Of a stretch of DNA of 64,000 nt, positions 43,794 through 53,015 are shown in pieces. The position numbers and the translations under genes are program-made. The stretch lies in NCBI GenBank assembly GCA_045862995.1, contig BTVX01000001.1:124001-188000 (forward strand), written 5' to 3'. The DNA comes from UBA2387 sp019454665. Its GTDB lineage: Bacteria; Armatimonadota; Fimbriimonadia; Fimbriimonadales; Fimbriimonadaceae. Under the pieces are notes generated by a model. It was not told the DNA's origin. It was given only the letters and a program-made list of their open reading frames with translations, and did no database searches. Numbering within the stretch: position 1 is the stretch's first letter; the number at the start of each line of letters is the position of its first letter.

Positions 43794-44748
43794 CGTTCGG
43801 CGGATCCGGAGTCGTTCGGCGAAGACGCACCATCACGCGCACCCGATCGCTGCCTTTGAGTTGCAGACCCGAGCGGACGACCAGTTTCACCTGCTGGGAC
43901 TTGTTCGCCGACAATCCCGACAAGTCTATGGGTTCCGTACGGATGGTGTAGGCCGAGGCGAGATCGGCGAATTCGCCGCGAACGGTCGCCTGATTCGGAG
44001 TGACCTCGTAGTCTTGAACTTCGTACCCAAACGCAGGCGCGCCGCGAAACTCGGGCACGACCAAGAGCTGCTTCTCGGGGATGTCCGGCATGATCGTCGG
44101 CGCGATCACGACCTCTGGGGGATCAATGCGCACGAACGGAACGGCCTTTCCATCGGCGTCCAGCGCCTCCAAATCGGCTCGAACGACCTTGCCCTCTTCG
44201 ACCTCGTTGAGGTTGAACACGGCCTGAACTCGGGTCACCCGAGATAGGAACCTGGTGGGGGCCGAGAGTTGGGCCGTCTCGGGCTGCGTGGTGTACGAAG
44301 TCAGGAACATTCCCTTTTGGAGGTTCAATCGGCCTCGCGTGGCGATCTCCACGGTCTTGCTGACCTGGAGAACGGGCTCAAGGGTCACCTGCACGTAGTT
44401 GTTGACGAGTTCGACCTTGCGCGCGGAGGCTGGGGCGTTCAGCGTGACGGGGTAGTTTCGCTGACCGGGTTCGCCCTCCGTGAGGTCCACCGTAGCCGTT
44501 ATCCGGTTTCGATCGAGAGCCTTGAGTTGTTCGTCGGTGCCCTCCAGGATCACGCGCACGGAGTTGGGCCCGGCAGTCCTCACCAACGAACCCGCAGGCT
44601 CACGATAGAACAAAGCCACGTCAACGGTCTCCTGCTTGACGAACTCGGGCTCTGCGTTGATGTAGCGGACCGTGAACCAGAGCAGGACGCTCAGCATCAT
44701 GGAGATCGCCATGAGCGCGAGGTTGTTCTTCAGGTAGGCCGTGGTCAC
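43753..44748 (-). CDS. cdaR: YbbR-domain protein CdaR, regulator of CdaA
   Basis: 331 residues from a GTG that overlaps the cdaA stop (GTGA). One N-terminal membrane helix (about 7-26, MAISMMLSVLLWFTV) and then repeated YbbR beta domains in the periplasm (SVRVILEGTDEQLKAL; YVQVTLEPVLQVSKTVEI). CdaR binds and modulates the membrane diadenylate cyclase. An ATG at 44793 in the same frame would overlap cdaA more deeply and is less likely. Confidence 0.83.
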   Translation of the reverse strand: MTTAYLKNNLALMAISMMLSVLLWFTVRYINAEPEFVKQETVDVALFYREPAGSLVRTAGPNSVRVILEGTDEQLKALDRNRITATVDLTEGEPGQRNYPVTLNAPASARKVELVNNYVQVTLEPVLQVSKTVEIATRGRLNLQKGMFLTSYTTQPETAQLSAPTRFLSRVTRVQAVFNLNEVEEGKVVRADLEALDADGKAVPFVRIDPPEVVIAPTIMPDIPEKQLLVVPEFRGAPAFGYEVQDYEVTPNQATVRGEFADLASAYTIRTEPIDLSGLSANKSQQVKLVVRSGLQLKGSDRVRVMVRLRRTTPDPPNDGRPVGTGGTQGQ

Positions 44749-45596
44749 GCCGCCTCGCCTCCCTGCCCGTTGCGACGCTCTTTGCGCTTCCATCGCGGCT
44801 CGCGTTCTTCGTCCTTGGGCTGGTTGCGGAGCCGCTCCTCAAGCAGGCGCCTCATTTCCGCCGCCGTGTTGGCGCGGTGGTATTCGCCGTTCGAGGCGAT
44901 GGTCACGATGCCGCGCTCTTCGCTCACGATGACCGAGACGCAGTCGAGGGCTTCGGTCACGCCGATGCCTGCGCGGTGCCGCAGGTGGAGCCGAGGGTCA
45001 ATGCGCGGGTTGTCGCTGAGCGGAAGCCGGCAGGCCGCCGCGACCAGCAGATCGCCGCGAATGACGGCCGCGCCATCGTGCAACGGGTTCGAGCCATAGA
45101 AGATCGAGCCCAGCAGTTCTTTGGTCACGGGCGCGCCCAAAGGAACGCCGCTGGCCACGATCTCGTGCAACGATGCCCCGCGCTCGATCACCAACAGCGC
45201 GCCCACGTGCTTCGACGCCAAATCCATGCTCACCGAGACGATGCTCTCGATGGTCGAGTCCCCGATCGCACCCGACGGTCGAACCAGGAGTTGTGGGATC
45301 AAGCCGATCCTGCCAAACCCTTCGAGCATGGCCCGCAACTCGGGGAGCAGCAGCAACGCGATGGCGAACGGCGCGACCGGCACGAGCTGCTTCATCAGCC
45401 ACGCCAAGGTCTGCAGGCCGAAGAACTCGGCACCCGCCCAGACGACGACGAACGCGACCACGCCTCCCAGGATGCGCCACGCCCGTGTGCCCCGAATGAG
45501 CTTGAGCAACCGGAACACAAGGAAAGCCACGATCAGGATGTCAACGACATCTCTGACCCAGGACGTGCCGGGTGTTCGCTGAAAGAGCAGTTCCAA
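44745..45596 (-). CDS. cdaA: Diadenylate cyclase CdaA
   Basis: 283 residues. Three N-terminal membrane helices (to about 90) precede the DAC domain with the DGA motif at 174-176 (PLHDGAAVIRG) and RHR at 206-208 (HLRHRAGIG), both needed to join two ATP into c-di-AMP. The product controls potassium, osmolyte and cell-wall homeostasis in many bacteria. A charged tail ends the protein. First gene of the cdaA-cdaR-GNAT unit. Confidence 0.95.
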   Translation of the reverse strand: MELLFQRTPGTSWVRDVVDILIVAFLVFRLLKLIRGTRAWRILGGVVAFVVVWAGAEFFGLQTLAWLMKQLVPVAPFAIALLLLPELRAMLEGFGRIGLIPQLLVRPSGAIGDSTIESIVSVSMDLASKHVGALLVIERGASLHEIVASGVPLGAPVTKELLGSIFYGSNPLHDGAAVIRGDLLVAAACRLPLSDNPRIDPRLHLRHRAGIGVTEALDCVSVIVSEERGIVTIASNGEYHRANTAAEMRRLLEERLRNQPKDEEREPRWKRKERRNGQGGEAA

Positions 45597-45673
45597 GGGG
45601 TGTCGAGCGAGTGTACTTATTCATAGGACGCTCGAACGGGTCCATTTGGACCGGACGGACCCGACTTGCGCCG

Positions 45674-47053
45674 TTACTTCACGCCCGGAGTGACTTCTCG
45701 CCACCACACGATCTTGTCGTACCGTCGAACCGGATCGCCCAGAGCGACCGGTCCGCCGGCCGGAAAGTCCACGTACGAGTTGCCCGAAATCCGCAACGTG
45801 TTCGCGATGATCGAACCCGTGATGTAGGAGTTGCCCGCAATGTCCACCGTGGCGTCGCCGGTCTGGTTCACCGCGTAGATCAGCCCTGGCACCTCAAGCC
45901 CCGGGAAGTCGGTGTTGCCTGCAATGCGGAGCTCGGCGCGCTTGGCGTAGTACAACCGGAACCTATCGGTACGGCTGTTGTTCGTGAAGATGATGGTCGT
46001 CTGCAAGCGATCGCTCTCCGTGCCCGTTCCGCCCACCCAAATGCGGACGCTCCCCAGCCGATTGTCCACCAGGATCGCGGTTTGGCCCGAGGTCACGTCC
46101 AACGATTCGAAGTAGTAGTCTCCCGGCGGAAAGATGAGGACGTTCTTTTCGAAGACGCCATCGGTCGTCGAAGAGTAGCGCTTGCCGCCCTGATTCTTGG
46201 GCTTGTCTCGCCCGTTCTCGTTGGTGACGGGTTCGTTGAAGTGCTGATTCGTCAGGGCGACGTCGCTCCAAGTGAGGCCTGCGTTCTCGGCCCACGCGAG
46301 CTCGAAGTTCGGATCGAGGTACCGGTTGTCGTTGAACCGCAGGATGTTCGCGTTGTTGTTGGATTGCTTCAGCGTGTTTAGACCGGCGGCGAACTGGCTC
46401 GCCGCGATGGTCTCTACCGAAGGCCACCAATAGGGATCAGGTTCGCGATAGACATTGGACCCGTTGAGCGTGGGGTTCGAGCCGTGGAACACGATCTTGC
46501 CCGTGGTGACGGAGGATCCGGTCGCCGACGCGGAAATGGTCCCGTTCGTCCCGATGTCGCCGTTCGTTCCGGAGCCGGACCCGTTGAACGTGAGCGAGTC
46601 GATCCCAAAGAGCGCGTAGTCGGCGAACACGCTCCGCCCCTTGACCCGAGCCTGGATCATCCGACTCACGCCGTGGGCGACTCCGAGGCTTTCGACGAGC
46701 ACGTCGTTGGGTGGTGCCCACGCTTTGTCCACCTCTTCCGCGTCCTTGACCGAAACCACATACCGTTCTTCTTCCTGGGTCACGTCCAGCGATTGGCCCA
46801 GAAACGCTTGGTGCGCCGACTCGGCGGCGGGCGGGCCGTCGTTGATAGACTCCAACTCGGCGTGCAGGCCCGACTCGGCGACGTAAACCGCCTTCGAGAA
46901 TCCCCGTTCCGCCTCCGCACGAATCCGGTGGGACACCACCAGCGAACCGGCGCCGGCCAGGAGCGTGCCGCTCACGACGGAGAACACCAGGCTCTGGAGC
47001 AAGGTGCTTCCGCGGATCAGGTGCGACATTCGTCTTGTGGTGACACGCGCCAT
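45674..47053 (-). CDS. PilX/prepilin-like surface protein of unknown function
   Basis: 459 residues. The N-terminus has RGSTLLQSLVFSVVSGTLLA, a hydrophobic helix near 16-40 like those of PilX or minor-pilin-associated proteins but without a clear GFTLIE cleavage site. The rest is long, beta-rich and full of Asn, Gly, Ser and Thr (SLTFNGSGSGTNGDIGTNG, ISGNSYVDFPAGGP), resembling the repeat-rich parts of pilus-assembly proteins. Starts at 47053 or, without the first eight residues, at an internal ATG. Transcribed away from the division operon. Confidence 0.5.
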   Translation of the reverse strand: MARVTTRRMSHLIRGSTLLQSLVFSVVSGTLLAGAGSLVVSHRIRAEAERGFSKAVYVAESGLHAELESINDGPPAAESAHQAFLGQSLDVTQEEERYVVSVKDAEEVDKAWAPPNDVLVESLGVAHGVSRMIQARVKGRSVFADYALFGIDSLTFNGSGSGTNGDIGTNGTISASATGSSVTTGKIVFHGSNPTLNGSNVYREPDPYWWPSVETIAASQFAAGLNTLKQSNNNANILRFNDNRYLDPNFELAWAENAGLTWSDVALTNQHFNEPVTNENGRDKPKNQGGKRYSSTTDGVFEKNVLIFPPGDYYFESLDVTSGQTAILVDNRLGSVRIWVGGTGTESDRLQTTIIFTNNSRTDRFRLYYAKRAELRIAGNTDFPGLEVPGLIYAVNQTGDATVDIAGNSYITGSIIANTLRISGNSYVDFPAGGPVALGDPVRRYDKIVWWREVTPGVK

Positions 47054-47192
47054 ATCGCCTTTGTCGCACAAAGTGGTGACCCGCAGTGCCCGCAAGAATC
47101 ATGGATCGAACACAACCCGGTCGGATTGCGACAGCGAACCTGACATGGTAACCGTTAGAGTTGCTGGAACCGTTCATGCAACAATCACCAGG

Positions 47193-48563
47193 ATGACTTC
47201 TGAAACGGTCCCACCCGTCTCGCGGCCGGTTCAGGCGATGGAGTGCCCCTGCCAAGACCCGAGCGACATTGCGCGCTGGGTCGCCGGCTTGGGGTGCCCG
47301 TCGGGGAGGCGCGTGCTCGCGATCCAGCCGTTTGGTCACACCGGTTTCATCGAACGCCTGCCGGATTGGCAAGCCCTCGCCGAAGGAGCGGACGTGGTGG
47401 CGATCGCCGATCTCGCTCCGGATGCCGCGGGACCTCTGCCCGGTGTGGGGGTCGCTCTCCTGGTCGAGAAACTGCATGGTCGGGTTCTCCACGTGCCCTG
47501 CCCGGCGCTGCTGCCGCGCACCGTGGCCGCCGAGGCGCGCCCGGGGGACCAAGTGCTGTTCGTCGGCCATCCGGGCATGGCGGATGCCCGGTCCCTCTTC
47601 GAAGACGAGCTCGTTCGGCTGGAACGTGCTCCGGAGGTGGTCGTGGTCTACGGGGGCGTCTCCGCCGAGCGCGAGGTTTCGCTGCACTCGGGCCGCGAGG
47701 TCTATGCCGCGTTGGTCCGTCGAGGCTACCGCACCCGGATGATGGACGTCTCTCAACTGGTTCATTCCGGCGAAGACTTGAGCGATCTCCTGGGAACTCG
47801 CCGCCCAGACGTGGCCTTCCTGGCTTGCCACGGGTCGCAGGCTGAAGACGGCTGTCTTCAAGGGTTCTTCGAGGTGCTCGGGATTCCCTACACGGGTTCG
47901 GGGGTGCTTGCCAGCGCCCTGGCGATGGACAAGGCTCAGACCAAGCGGGTCCTCGCCGAGCACGGCCTGCCCGTTCCCACGGGTGTCCACCTTCGCCGCG
48001 GCGATCCGCTTCCCGAGCCGTTCGGGAAGGCGATCGTCAAGCCCAATGCCCAGGGCTCGACCATCGGTCTCTCGTTCGTCTCGGATTGGAGCGAAGTGCC
48101 GCGAGCCTTGGACCACGCGTTCCGCTACGACGAGTCGGTCCTGCTCGAAGAGTGGGTCGTCGGAACCGAGGTTTCGGTCCCGGTTCTGGGCGACCGTGTG
48201 CTGCCCGTTGTGGAGATCGTTCCCGCTTCTGGCCGCTACGACTTCGCGAGCAAGTATCAGCCCGAGGCGACGCTGGAAATCGTGCCCGCGCGGTTGACTC
48301 CCGAGCAGACGGCGCTTGCCCAGTCCTATGCGTTGCGCGCCCACCAAGCCCTCGGTTGTCGGGGGGCGACACGCACGGACATGATCGTCTCGGCGGACCG
48401 CATCGTCGTGCTGGAGGTGAACAACCTGCCCGGCATGACCTCGACTTCCCTCTTGCCGAACTCCGCGCGCGCCGCCGGCATCGGCTTCGACGAGTTGGTG
48501 TGTTGGATCGTAGAGGAGGCCCGGACCCGCCATGCCCAAGGCAAAGTCCAAGCCGGCGCCTAG
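47193..48563 (+). CDS. ddl: D-alanine--D-alanine ligase with MurC-like N-terminal extension
   Basis: 456 residues, 120-150 more than Ddl. Residues about 148-456 are a full ATP-grasp Ddl: VVYGGVSAEREVSLHSG, HGSQAEDGCLQGFFE, GIPYTGSGVLASALAMDK, VKPNAQGSTIGL and EVNNLPGMTSTSL (the metal-binding end). It makes the D-Ala-D-Ala of peptidoglycan. Residues about 18-135 align by eye with the MurC C-terminal domain (PSDIARWVA, VLAIQPFGHTGFI, ARPGDQVLFVG in place of HPTEIAxxL, FQPHxYSRT, ARPGDVVLTxG), but MurC's ATP-binding and N-terminal domains are absent. First gene of the division operon; start uncertain (47143 also possible). Confidence 0.85.
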   Translation: MTSETVPPVSRPVQAMECPCQDPSDIARWVAGLGCPSGRRVLAIQPFGHTGFIERLPDWQALAEGADVVAIADLAPDAAGPLPGVGVALLVEKLHGRVLHVPCPALLPRTVAAEARPGDQVLFVGHPGMADARSLFEDELVRLERAPEVVVVYGGVSAEREVSLHSGREVYAALVRRGYRTRMMDVSQLVHSGEDLSDLLGTRRPDVAFLACHGSQAEDGCLQGFFEVLGIPYTGSGVLASALAMDKAQTKRVLAEHGLPVPTGVHLRRGDPLPEPFGKAIVKPNAQGSTIGLSFVSDWSEVPRALDHAFRYDESVLLEEWVVGTEVSVPVLGDRVLPVVEIVPASGRYDFASKYQPEATLEIVPARLTPEQTALAQSYALRAHQALGCRGATRTDMIVSADRIVVLEVNNLPGMTSTSLLPNSARAAGIGFDELVCWIVEEARTRHAQGKVQAGA

Positions 48564-49287
48564 ACGCAAGCGGAGGGTGTTTCGTCCGGCGCCCCAGTTC
48601 TGGTGGATGCTCGCCATCGCCAACACGCTCGTCGGTGTTGCCCTGAGTCCGATCACTGCGGCGCACAAGGTCGTGGTGCTGGGTTCGGAGCCGTTCGACC
48701 AGCGACGGGTGATCCAGAGCCTGGAAGCGATCAAAGGCAAGCGGTGGACCGACGATTCGGGCCGAGCCGCCGAGGCCAAACTGCTGGAGTTGCCCGATGT
48801 GGAATCGGCGCAAGTGGAGCGCAACCTGTTCGGGCGGGGCTTGGTTCGACTGACTTACCGACACCCGGTGGCACGGGTCGCCGGCGCCAAGGGGATCGCC
48901 CTGGATGCAACGGGCATTCCCTTTCCCTCGAAGCGGCCTTTGGACGGTTTGCCCATCGTGCGGTTCGAAGGACAGTTGACGGGAACGAGCGGCTCGCTGT
49001 GGACCACGTGGAACGCGCGGGCCGTTGCCGAGCTCTGTGTCGGACTTTCCCGCATCGAGAAGTTCGGTCCATTCGAGGTCCTGGTTCAAGAGACGGGCGT
49101 ATTATGGTTAAATAAGCTGTCCGGCGGACAGGTCAAGTTGGGTGCGCACCAGTCGCTCGACGCCAAGTTGGCTGCGTTGGAGACGATCCTTGGCGACCAA
49201 CCCGATCTGCTCGCGCCGGGCAAGACCCTGAACGTGTCCAACCCGGCCGGTGCCGTCGTCGGAACGGGTCAGGGAGGAACCCCGTGA
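48532..49287 (+). CDS. ftsQ: Cell-division protein FtsQ/DivIB
   Basis: 251 residues: basic cytoplasmic tail, one membrane helix (about 27-42), then a POTRA-like domain (KVVVLGSEPFDQRRVIQSLE) and the FtsQ beta domain (VESAQVERNLFGRGLVRLTY). It links early and late division proteins in the periplasm. It overlaps ddl by 32 nt and the next gene by 4 nt. Divergent in sequence, but position between ddl and ftsA supports the call. Confidence 0.82.
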   Translation: MPKAKSKPAPRRKRRVFRPAPQFWWMLAIANTLVGVALSPITAAHKVVVLGSEPFDQRRVIQSLEAIKGKRWTDDSGRAAEAKLLELPDVESAQVERNLFGRGLVRLTYRHPVARVAGAKGIALDATGIPFPSKRPLDGLPIVRFEGQLTGTSGSLWTTWNARAVAELCVGLSRIEKFGPFEVLVQETGVLWLNKLSGGQVKLGAHQSLDAKLAALETILGDQPDLLAPGKTLNVSNPAGAVVGTGQGGTP

Positions 49288-50054
49288 ACCCATTCGCCAC
49301 TCGCTCTACAGGCTATCAATGGATCTGGCCCACCAGCGCCATGGCGTTGGTGCTCGGCGTGATGTTGACCATGGCTTGGATCACGGCCCAAACGCGCCAG
49401 TCGCGTTTCAGCGAACTCCCCACCGACGTGCGCGACCGCTTGAACGCGGCCTCGTTGGACTTTCAAGGCGAGTACTTCAAGGTTCAGCAAGAACTCAAAT
49501 CGCTGCGCGAGAGTTTCGGCGAGTTGCGCGAGGAGAACACCAAGCTCCAGAACGCCGTCGCCGACCAAACCAAGTCGTCGCAATTGCTCAACGAGAGCCT
49601 TCAGGAGGTCAAGACCTTTGCGGGCTTGACCGAGGTCGAAGGTCCTGGCCTGATGATCACGCTTCGAGACGCCAAAAACGCCCCAGAGGGGCTGGGCGAC
49701 TACGCCGTCATCCACGACATTGACGTGCTCAAGGTGGTCAACGAGCTGTGGAACGCCGGCGCCGAGGCGATCAGCGTGAACGACCTGCGCGTCGGCCCGC
49801 ATACGAACTTCCGTTGCGTGGGCAGCGTCATTTTGGTGGACCGCGTGCAAATCGCCAGCCCCGTGGTCATCCGTGCGATCGGCGACCCGAAGACGCTGGA
49901 AGGCGCGCTCGACCTCCCGCTGGGCGTCCTCGCCGAAATCCGCCAAGTGGAGCCCACCATGGTCAAACTGGAGCGCGTCGAGAATATGCGGATGCCCGGC
50001 TTTGCAGGCTCGACCAAGCCGAAATTCATGAAGGCGGTGCCGCCGAAAGGCTGA
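49284..50054 (+). CDS. DUF881 (YlxW/YlxX-like) membrane protein
   Basis: 256 residues: one membrane helix (about 17-35), a coiled coil (about 60-110), then the DUF881 domain (GLTEVEGPGLMITLRDA, WNAGAEAISVNDLRV). Proteins of this type sit between ftsQ and ftsZ in Bacillota and related phyla and are thought to assist division; the exact role is unknown. Confidence 0.85.
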   Translation: MNPFATRSTGYQWIWPTSAMALVLGVMLTMAWITAQTRQSRFSELPTDVRDRLNAASLDFQGEYFKVQQELKSLRESFGELREENTKLQNAVADQTKSSQLLNESLQEVKTFAGLTEVEGPGLMITLRDAKNAPEGLGDYAVIHDIDVLKVVNELWNAGAEAISVNDLRVGPHTNFRCVGSVILVDRVQIASPVVIRAIGDPKTLEGALDLPLGVLAEIRQVEPTMVKLERVENMRMPGFAGSTKPKFMKAVPPKG

Positions 50055-50058
50055 GCAA

Positions 50059-50454
50059 GTGATCTTCATCCCCCTGATCGCGCTGTTCGTCGGAATCGCC
50101 CTGGGCCTTCTGTTCAATCAACCGTTGCCCGGCATCGCGGGGACGTACCTCGCTTTGGCGTGCGTCGCGGGTTTGGATTCCGTCCTCGGCGGGGTACGAA
50201 GCGCTCTCGAAAGCAAGTTCGACAGCGAGATCTTGGTGACTGGCTTCGTCTCGAACACGCTGATCGCATTCGGATTGGGCTATCTTGGGGACCAGATCGG
50301 GCTCAATCTCTTTCTTGCCTCCGCACTCGTGCTTGGCGGCAGGATTTTCACCAACCTCAGCGTAATACGGCGGTACGGAATCACACGATTGCGCGATGCG
50401 CGCGCTCGAAGAGAAATGCTCAATCAGGACGCCGCGCCAGGACCCAAACCATGA
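50059..50454 (+). CDS. sbp: Small basic protein (DUF1290)
   Basis: 131 residues from a GTG. Three or four short hydrophobic helices (IFIPLIALFVGIALGLLF; NLFLASALVLGGRIFTNLSV) with the family's GLDSVLGGVRSALE segment. Located, as in Bacillus, between the DUF881 gene and ftsA. Function unknown. Overlaps ftsA by 4 nt (ATGA). Confidence 0.85.
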   Translation: MIFIPLIALFVGIALGLLFNQPLPGIAGTYLALACVAGLDSVLGGVRSALESKFDSEILVTGFVSNTLIAFGLGYLGDQIGLNLFLASALVLGGRIFTNLSVIRRYGITRLRDARARREMLNQDAAPGPKP

Positions 50455-51680
50455 ACGAGCAGACTTTCGTTCTCGACCTTGGCACCTCGAAGGCCGCCAT
50501 TCTGGCGGTGGAAGCCGACGCGGTCGGCCATCCGCACGTCACGGCGGCCGCCACCGTGCCCTCGAAGGGCATCCGACGAGGACAGATCGTGGACGTTGAT
50601 CTGGCGGCGGTCACCATAGACGACGCCTGCCGCAAACTGCAGCAGCTGTGCGGTCGCGAAGTGGGCACGATCGCGCTGGGTTTGGGCGGAGGGCACTTCG
50701 AGTGCACCACGGCGCAGGGGTTCGTGCCCGTATTCCCCGCCGGCCGCTCGATCACGCCGGAAGACATCCTGCAAGTGCTCAACCACAGCCGCCAAGTTCC
50801 CGTTTCCCCGGGGCGCGAACAAATCCACGCTTTGCCGCGCGAGTTCCGCGTGGATGGGAAGCGCGGCGTGCGCGAACCCGTGGGAACTCCCGGATCCAAG
50901 CTCGAGGTGCTCACCAGCATCGTGACCAGCCGCAGCAGCGATCTGGCCGGTGCCGAACGGGCGACAGAATTGGCGGGACGCCGACTCGACCAGATCGTTC
51001 CCGTCCACATCGCCGCCGGCTTGGGCGTGACCACAGAAGGCGACCGCGAAGCCGGTGTGGCCGTCATTGACGTCGGCGCGGGTTCGATGACGATCGGCAT
51101 CTTCACGTCGGGCGGGTTGGCGGCGCTGGCTTCTGTGCCGATCGGCGCGCAATCGGTCACCAACGACATCGCCGCGCTGCTCAAGACCTCGAGCGATGAA
51201 GCCGAGCGCCTGAAGACGCACCACGGCGCGGCGCTCGCCGACGATGCAGGCGACAACGAATCGGTTCAGGTGCTGCAGGAGGACCACGACCGGCCCCGCG
51301 ACATGAAGCGCCGGGTGCTCTGCGAGATCATCGAATGTCGCGCGCGCGAGTTGGCCCGCCTCGCCGCCGATGCGGTCGTGGGCACCGGGGTGGCCCACGA
51401 AATCCGTGCCGTGGTGGTCACCGGAGGTGGGAGTCTGCTCAAAGGTTCGGGCAACGTGTTCGCCGAGGCCTTCGACGGGGTACCGTTATCGGTCAGGACG
51501 CCGCAAATCGGGGGCGCCTACGGTCCCGTGGTGAGCAAGCCCGGCATGGCGGCGAGTTTGGGCCTGGCACGGTTCGTGTTCGCGGCCAGCGCGAGCGACC
51601 TCGTTCCGGCGACGGGCGATTCGGGCGGATGGAAGCAACGGGTCCGGTCGTTGCTGTCGGTCATCGGGGGCCGAAACTAA
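50451..51680 (+). CDS. ftsA: Cell-division ATPase FtsA
   Basis: 409 residues. An actin-like fold: phosphate-1 loop VLDLGTSKAAILAV at the start, SHS2 region with LPREFRVDG, phosphate-2 VAVIDVGAGSMTIGIF and the adenosine motif VVTGGGSLLKGSG. It anchors FtsZ filaments to the membrane through a C-terminal amphipathic helix (here WKQRVRSLLSVIGG). Start at 50451 overlaps the sbp stop. Confidence 0.93.
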   Translation: MNEQTFVLDLGTSKAAILAVEADAVGHPHVTAAATVPSKGIRRGQIVDVDLAAVTIDDACRKLQQLCGREVGTIALGLGGGHFECTTAQGFVPVFPAGRSITPEDILQVLNHSRQVPVSPGREQIHALPREFRVDGKRGVREPVGTPGSKLEVLTSIVTSRSSDLAGAERATELAGRRLDQIVPVHIAAGLGVTTEGDREAGVAVIDVGAGSMTIGIFTSGGLAALASVPIGAQSVTNDIAALLKTSSDEAERLKTHHGAALADDAGDNESVQVLQEDHDRPRDMKRRVLCEIIECRARELARLAADAVVGTGVAHEIRAVVVTGGGSLLKGSGNVFAEAFDGVPLSVRTPQIGGAYGPVVSKPGMAASLGLARFVFAASASDLVPATGDSGGWKQRVRSLLSVIGGRN

Positions 51681-51721
51681 CTCTCTCGGTATAGTGGTGC
51701 ATCTTGGAATCAGGAAACGAC

Positions 51722-52933
51722 GTGAGCAATAACGCGATCATCAAAGTTGTCGGAGTCGGCGGTGGCGGGTCCAATGCGGTCAACCGCATGGTGGATTCGG
51801 GCATTCGGGGCGTGGAGTTCATCGCCATGAACACCGACATCCAGGCACTGGACCAAAGCCGCGCGGCCAAAAAAGTCCAGATCGGCGTCAACCTCACCCG
51901 GGGCCTGGGCACGGGCGGCAACCCCGAAATCGGACGCGCCAGCGCCGAGGAGAGCCGCAACGACATCCGCAAGGCACTCGAGGGCTCCGACATGGTGTTC
52001 ATCACCGCCGGCATGGGCGGCGGCACGGGCACCGGTGGCGCGGCCATCGTGGCCGAAATCGCCCGTGAGATGGGTGCGCTCACCGTGGCCGTGGTCACGC
52101 GGCCGTTCACGTTCGAGGGCGGCCGCCGCCGACGCCTCGCTTCCGAGGGCGTCTCGTCGCTCATCGGCAAGGTGGACACGATCATCACCATCCCGAACGA
52201 CCGGTTGCTGAGCGTCGTCGAGCGCCGCACCACGCTGGCCGATTCGTTCCGTGTGGCGGACGACGTGCTGCGTCAAGGCGTGCAGGGCATCAGCGACATC
52301 ATCACCGTCCCCGGTCTGATCAACGTGGACTTCGCCGACGTGCGCTCGATCATGCAAGACGCGGGCCCCGCCCTGATGGGCATCGGCTACGGCGTCGGCG
52401 AGCAGCGCGCGCTTCAGGCCGCGCAAAGCGCCACCAACAGCCCCCTGCTCGAGCAGACGATCCATGGCGCCAAGGGCCTTCTGGTCAACATCACCAGTTC
52501 CCAAGACTTGACTCTGAGCGAAGCCACCGAGGCGATGGAATACATCCAGGGCCTGTGCGACGAAGAGGACGCGAACATCTTCTTCGGCACCGTGGTGGAC
52601 CCCGAGATGGACGGCTCGGTGCGCATCACGGTGTTGGCCACCGGCTTCACCGACCAACCGTCGGAGGCTCAGCCGCGCGAGGCGTTCTCCCGCCCACAGC
52701 CGCGCCAAGTCGAGCAACCCGCTCAGCACCAACCCGCCCCGCGAACCCAAGCCGAATCGGCCCGCCGCACGGTTTGGGACCGCATCCAGAACCCGCAGAC
52801 CGCCCGGGAAGAGGCCAAGCCGACGACACCCCCTGCCGCTGCTCCGTCGGCGCAGCCGGAAGCGGAGTCGTTCGACGAAAGCGACCTCGACATCCCGGCG
52901 TTCATCCGCGAGCACAAGCGCCGAAACCAGTAG
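51722..52933 (+). CDS. ftsZ: Tubulin-like division GTPase FtsZ
   Basis: 403 residues. GGGTGTGG at 99-106 is the nucleotide-binding loop; the T7 loop region follows at LINVDFADVRSIM with its catalytic Asp. A Gln/Pro/Ala-rich linker leads to the conserved tail DLDIPAFIREHKRR that binds FtsA. It polymerises into the Z-ring. A GTG at 51722 with AGGA 6 nt upstream is preferred to the TTG at 51704. A TATAGT box lies at 51690-51695 between ftsA and ftsZ, a possible extra promoter. Confidence 0.97.
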   Translation: MSNNAIIKVVGVGGGGSNAVNRMVDSGIRGVEFIAMNTDIQALDQSRAAKKVQIGVNLTRGLGTGGNPEIGRASAEESRNDIRKALEGSDMVFITAGMGGGTGTGGAAIVAEIAREMGALTVAVVTRPFTFEGGRRRRLASEGVSSLIGKVDTIITIPNDRLLSVVERRTTLADSFRVADDVLRQGVQGISDIITVPGLINVDFADVRSIMQDAGPALMGIGYGVGEQRALQAAQSATNSPLLEQTIHGAKGLLVNITSSQDLTLSEATEAMEYIQGLCDEEDANIFFGTVVDPEMDGSVRITVLATGFTDQPSEAQPREAFSRPQPRQVEQPAQHQPAPRTQAESARRTVWDRIQNPQTAREEAKPTTPPAAAPSAQPEAESFDESDLDIPAFIREHKRRNQ

Positions 52934-53015
52934 CTGACCATCCACCGCAGGTTCAGGTTCACGGCGACCGCCAGCGGATTCCAACGCGCTGGGCCCCACA
53001 AGCGTATCTCGCAGT

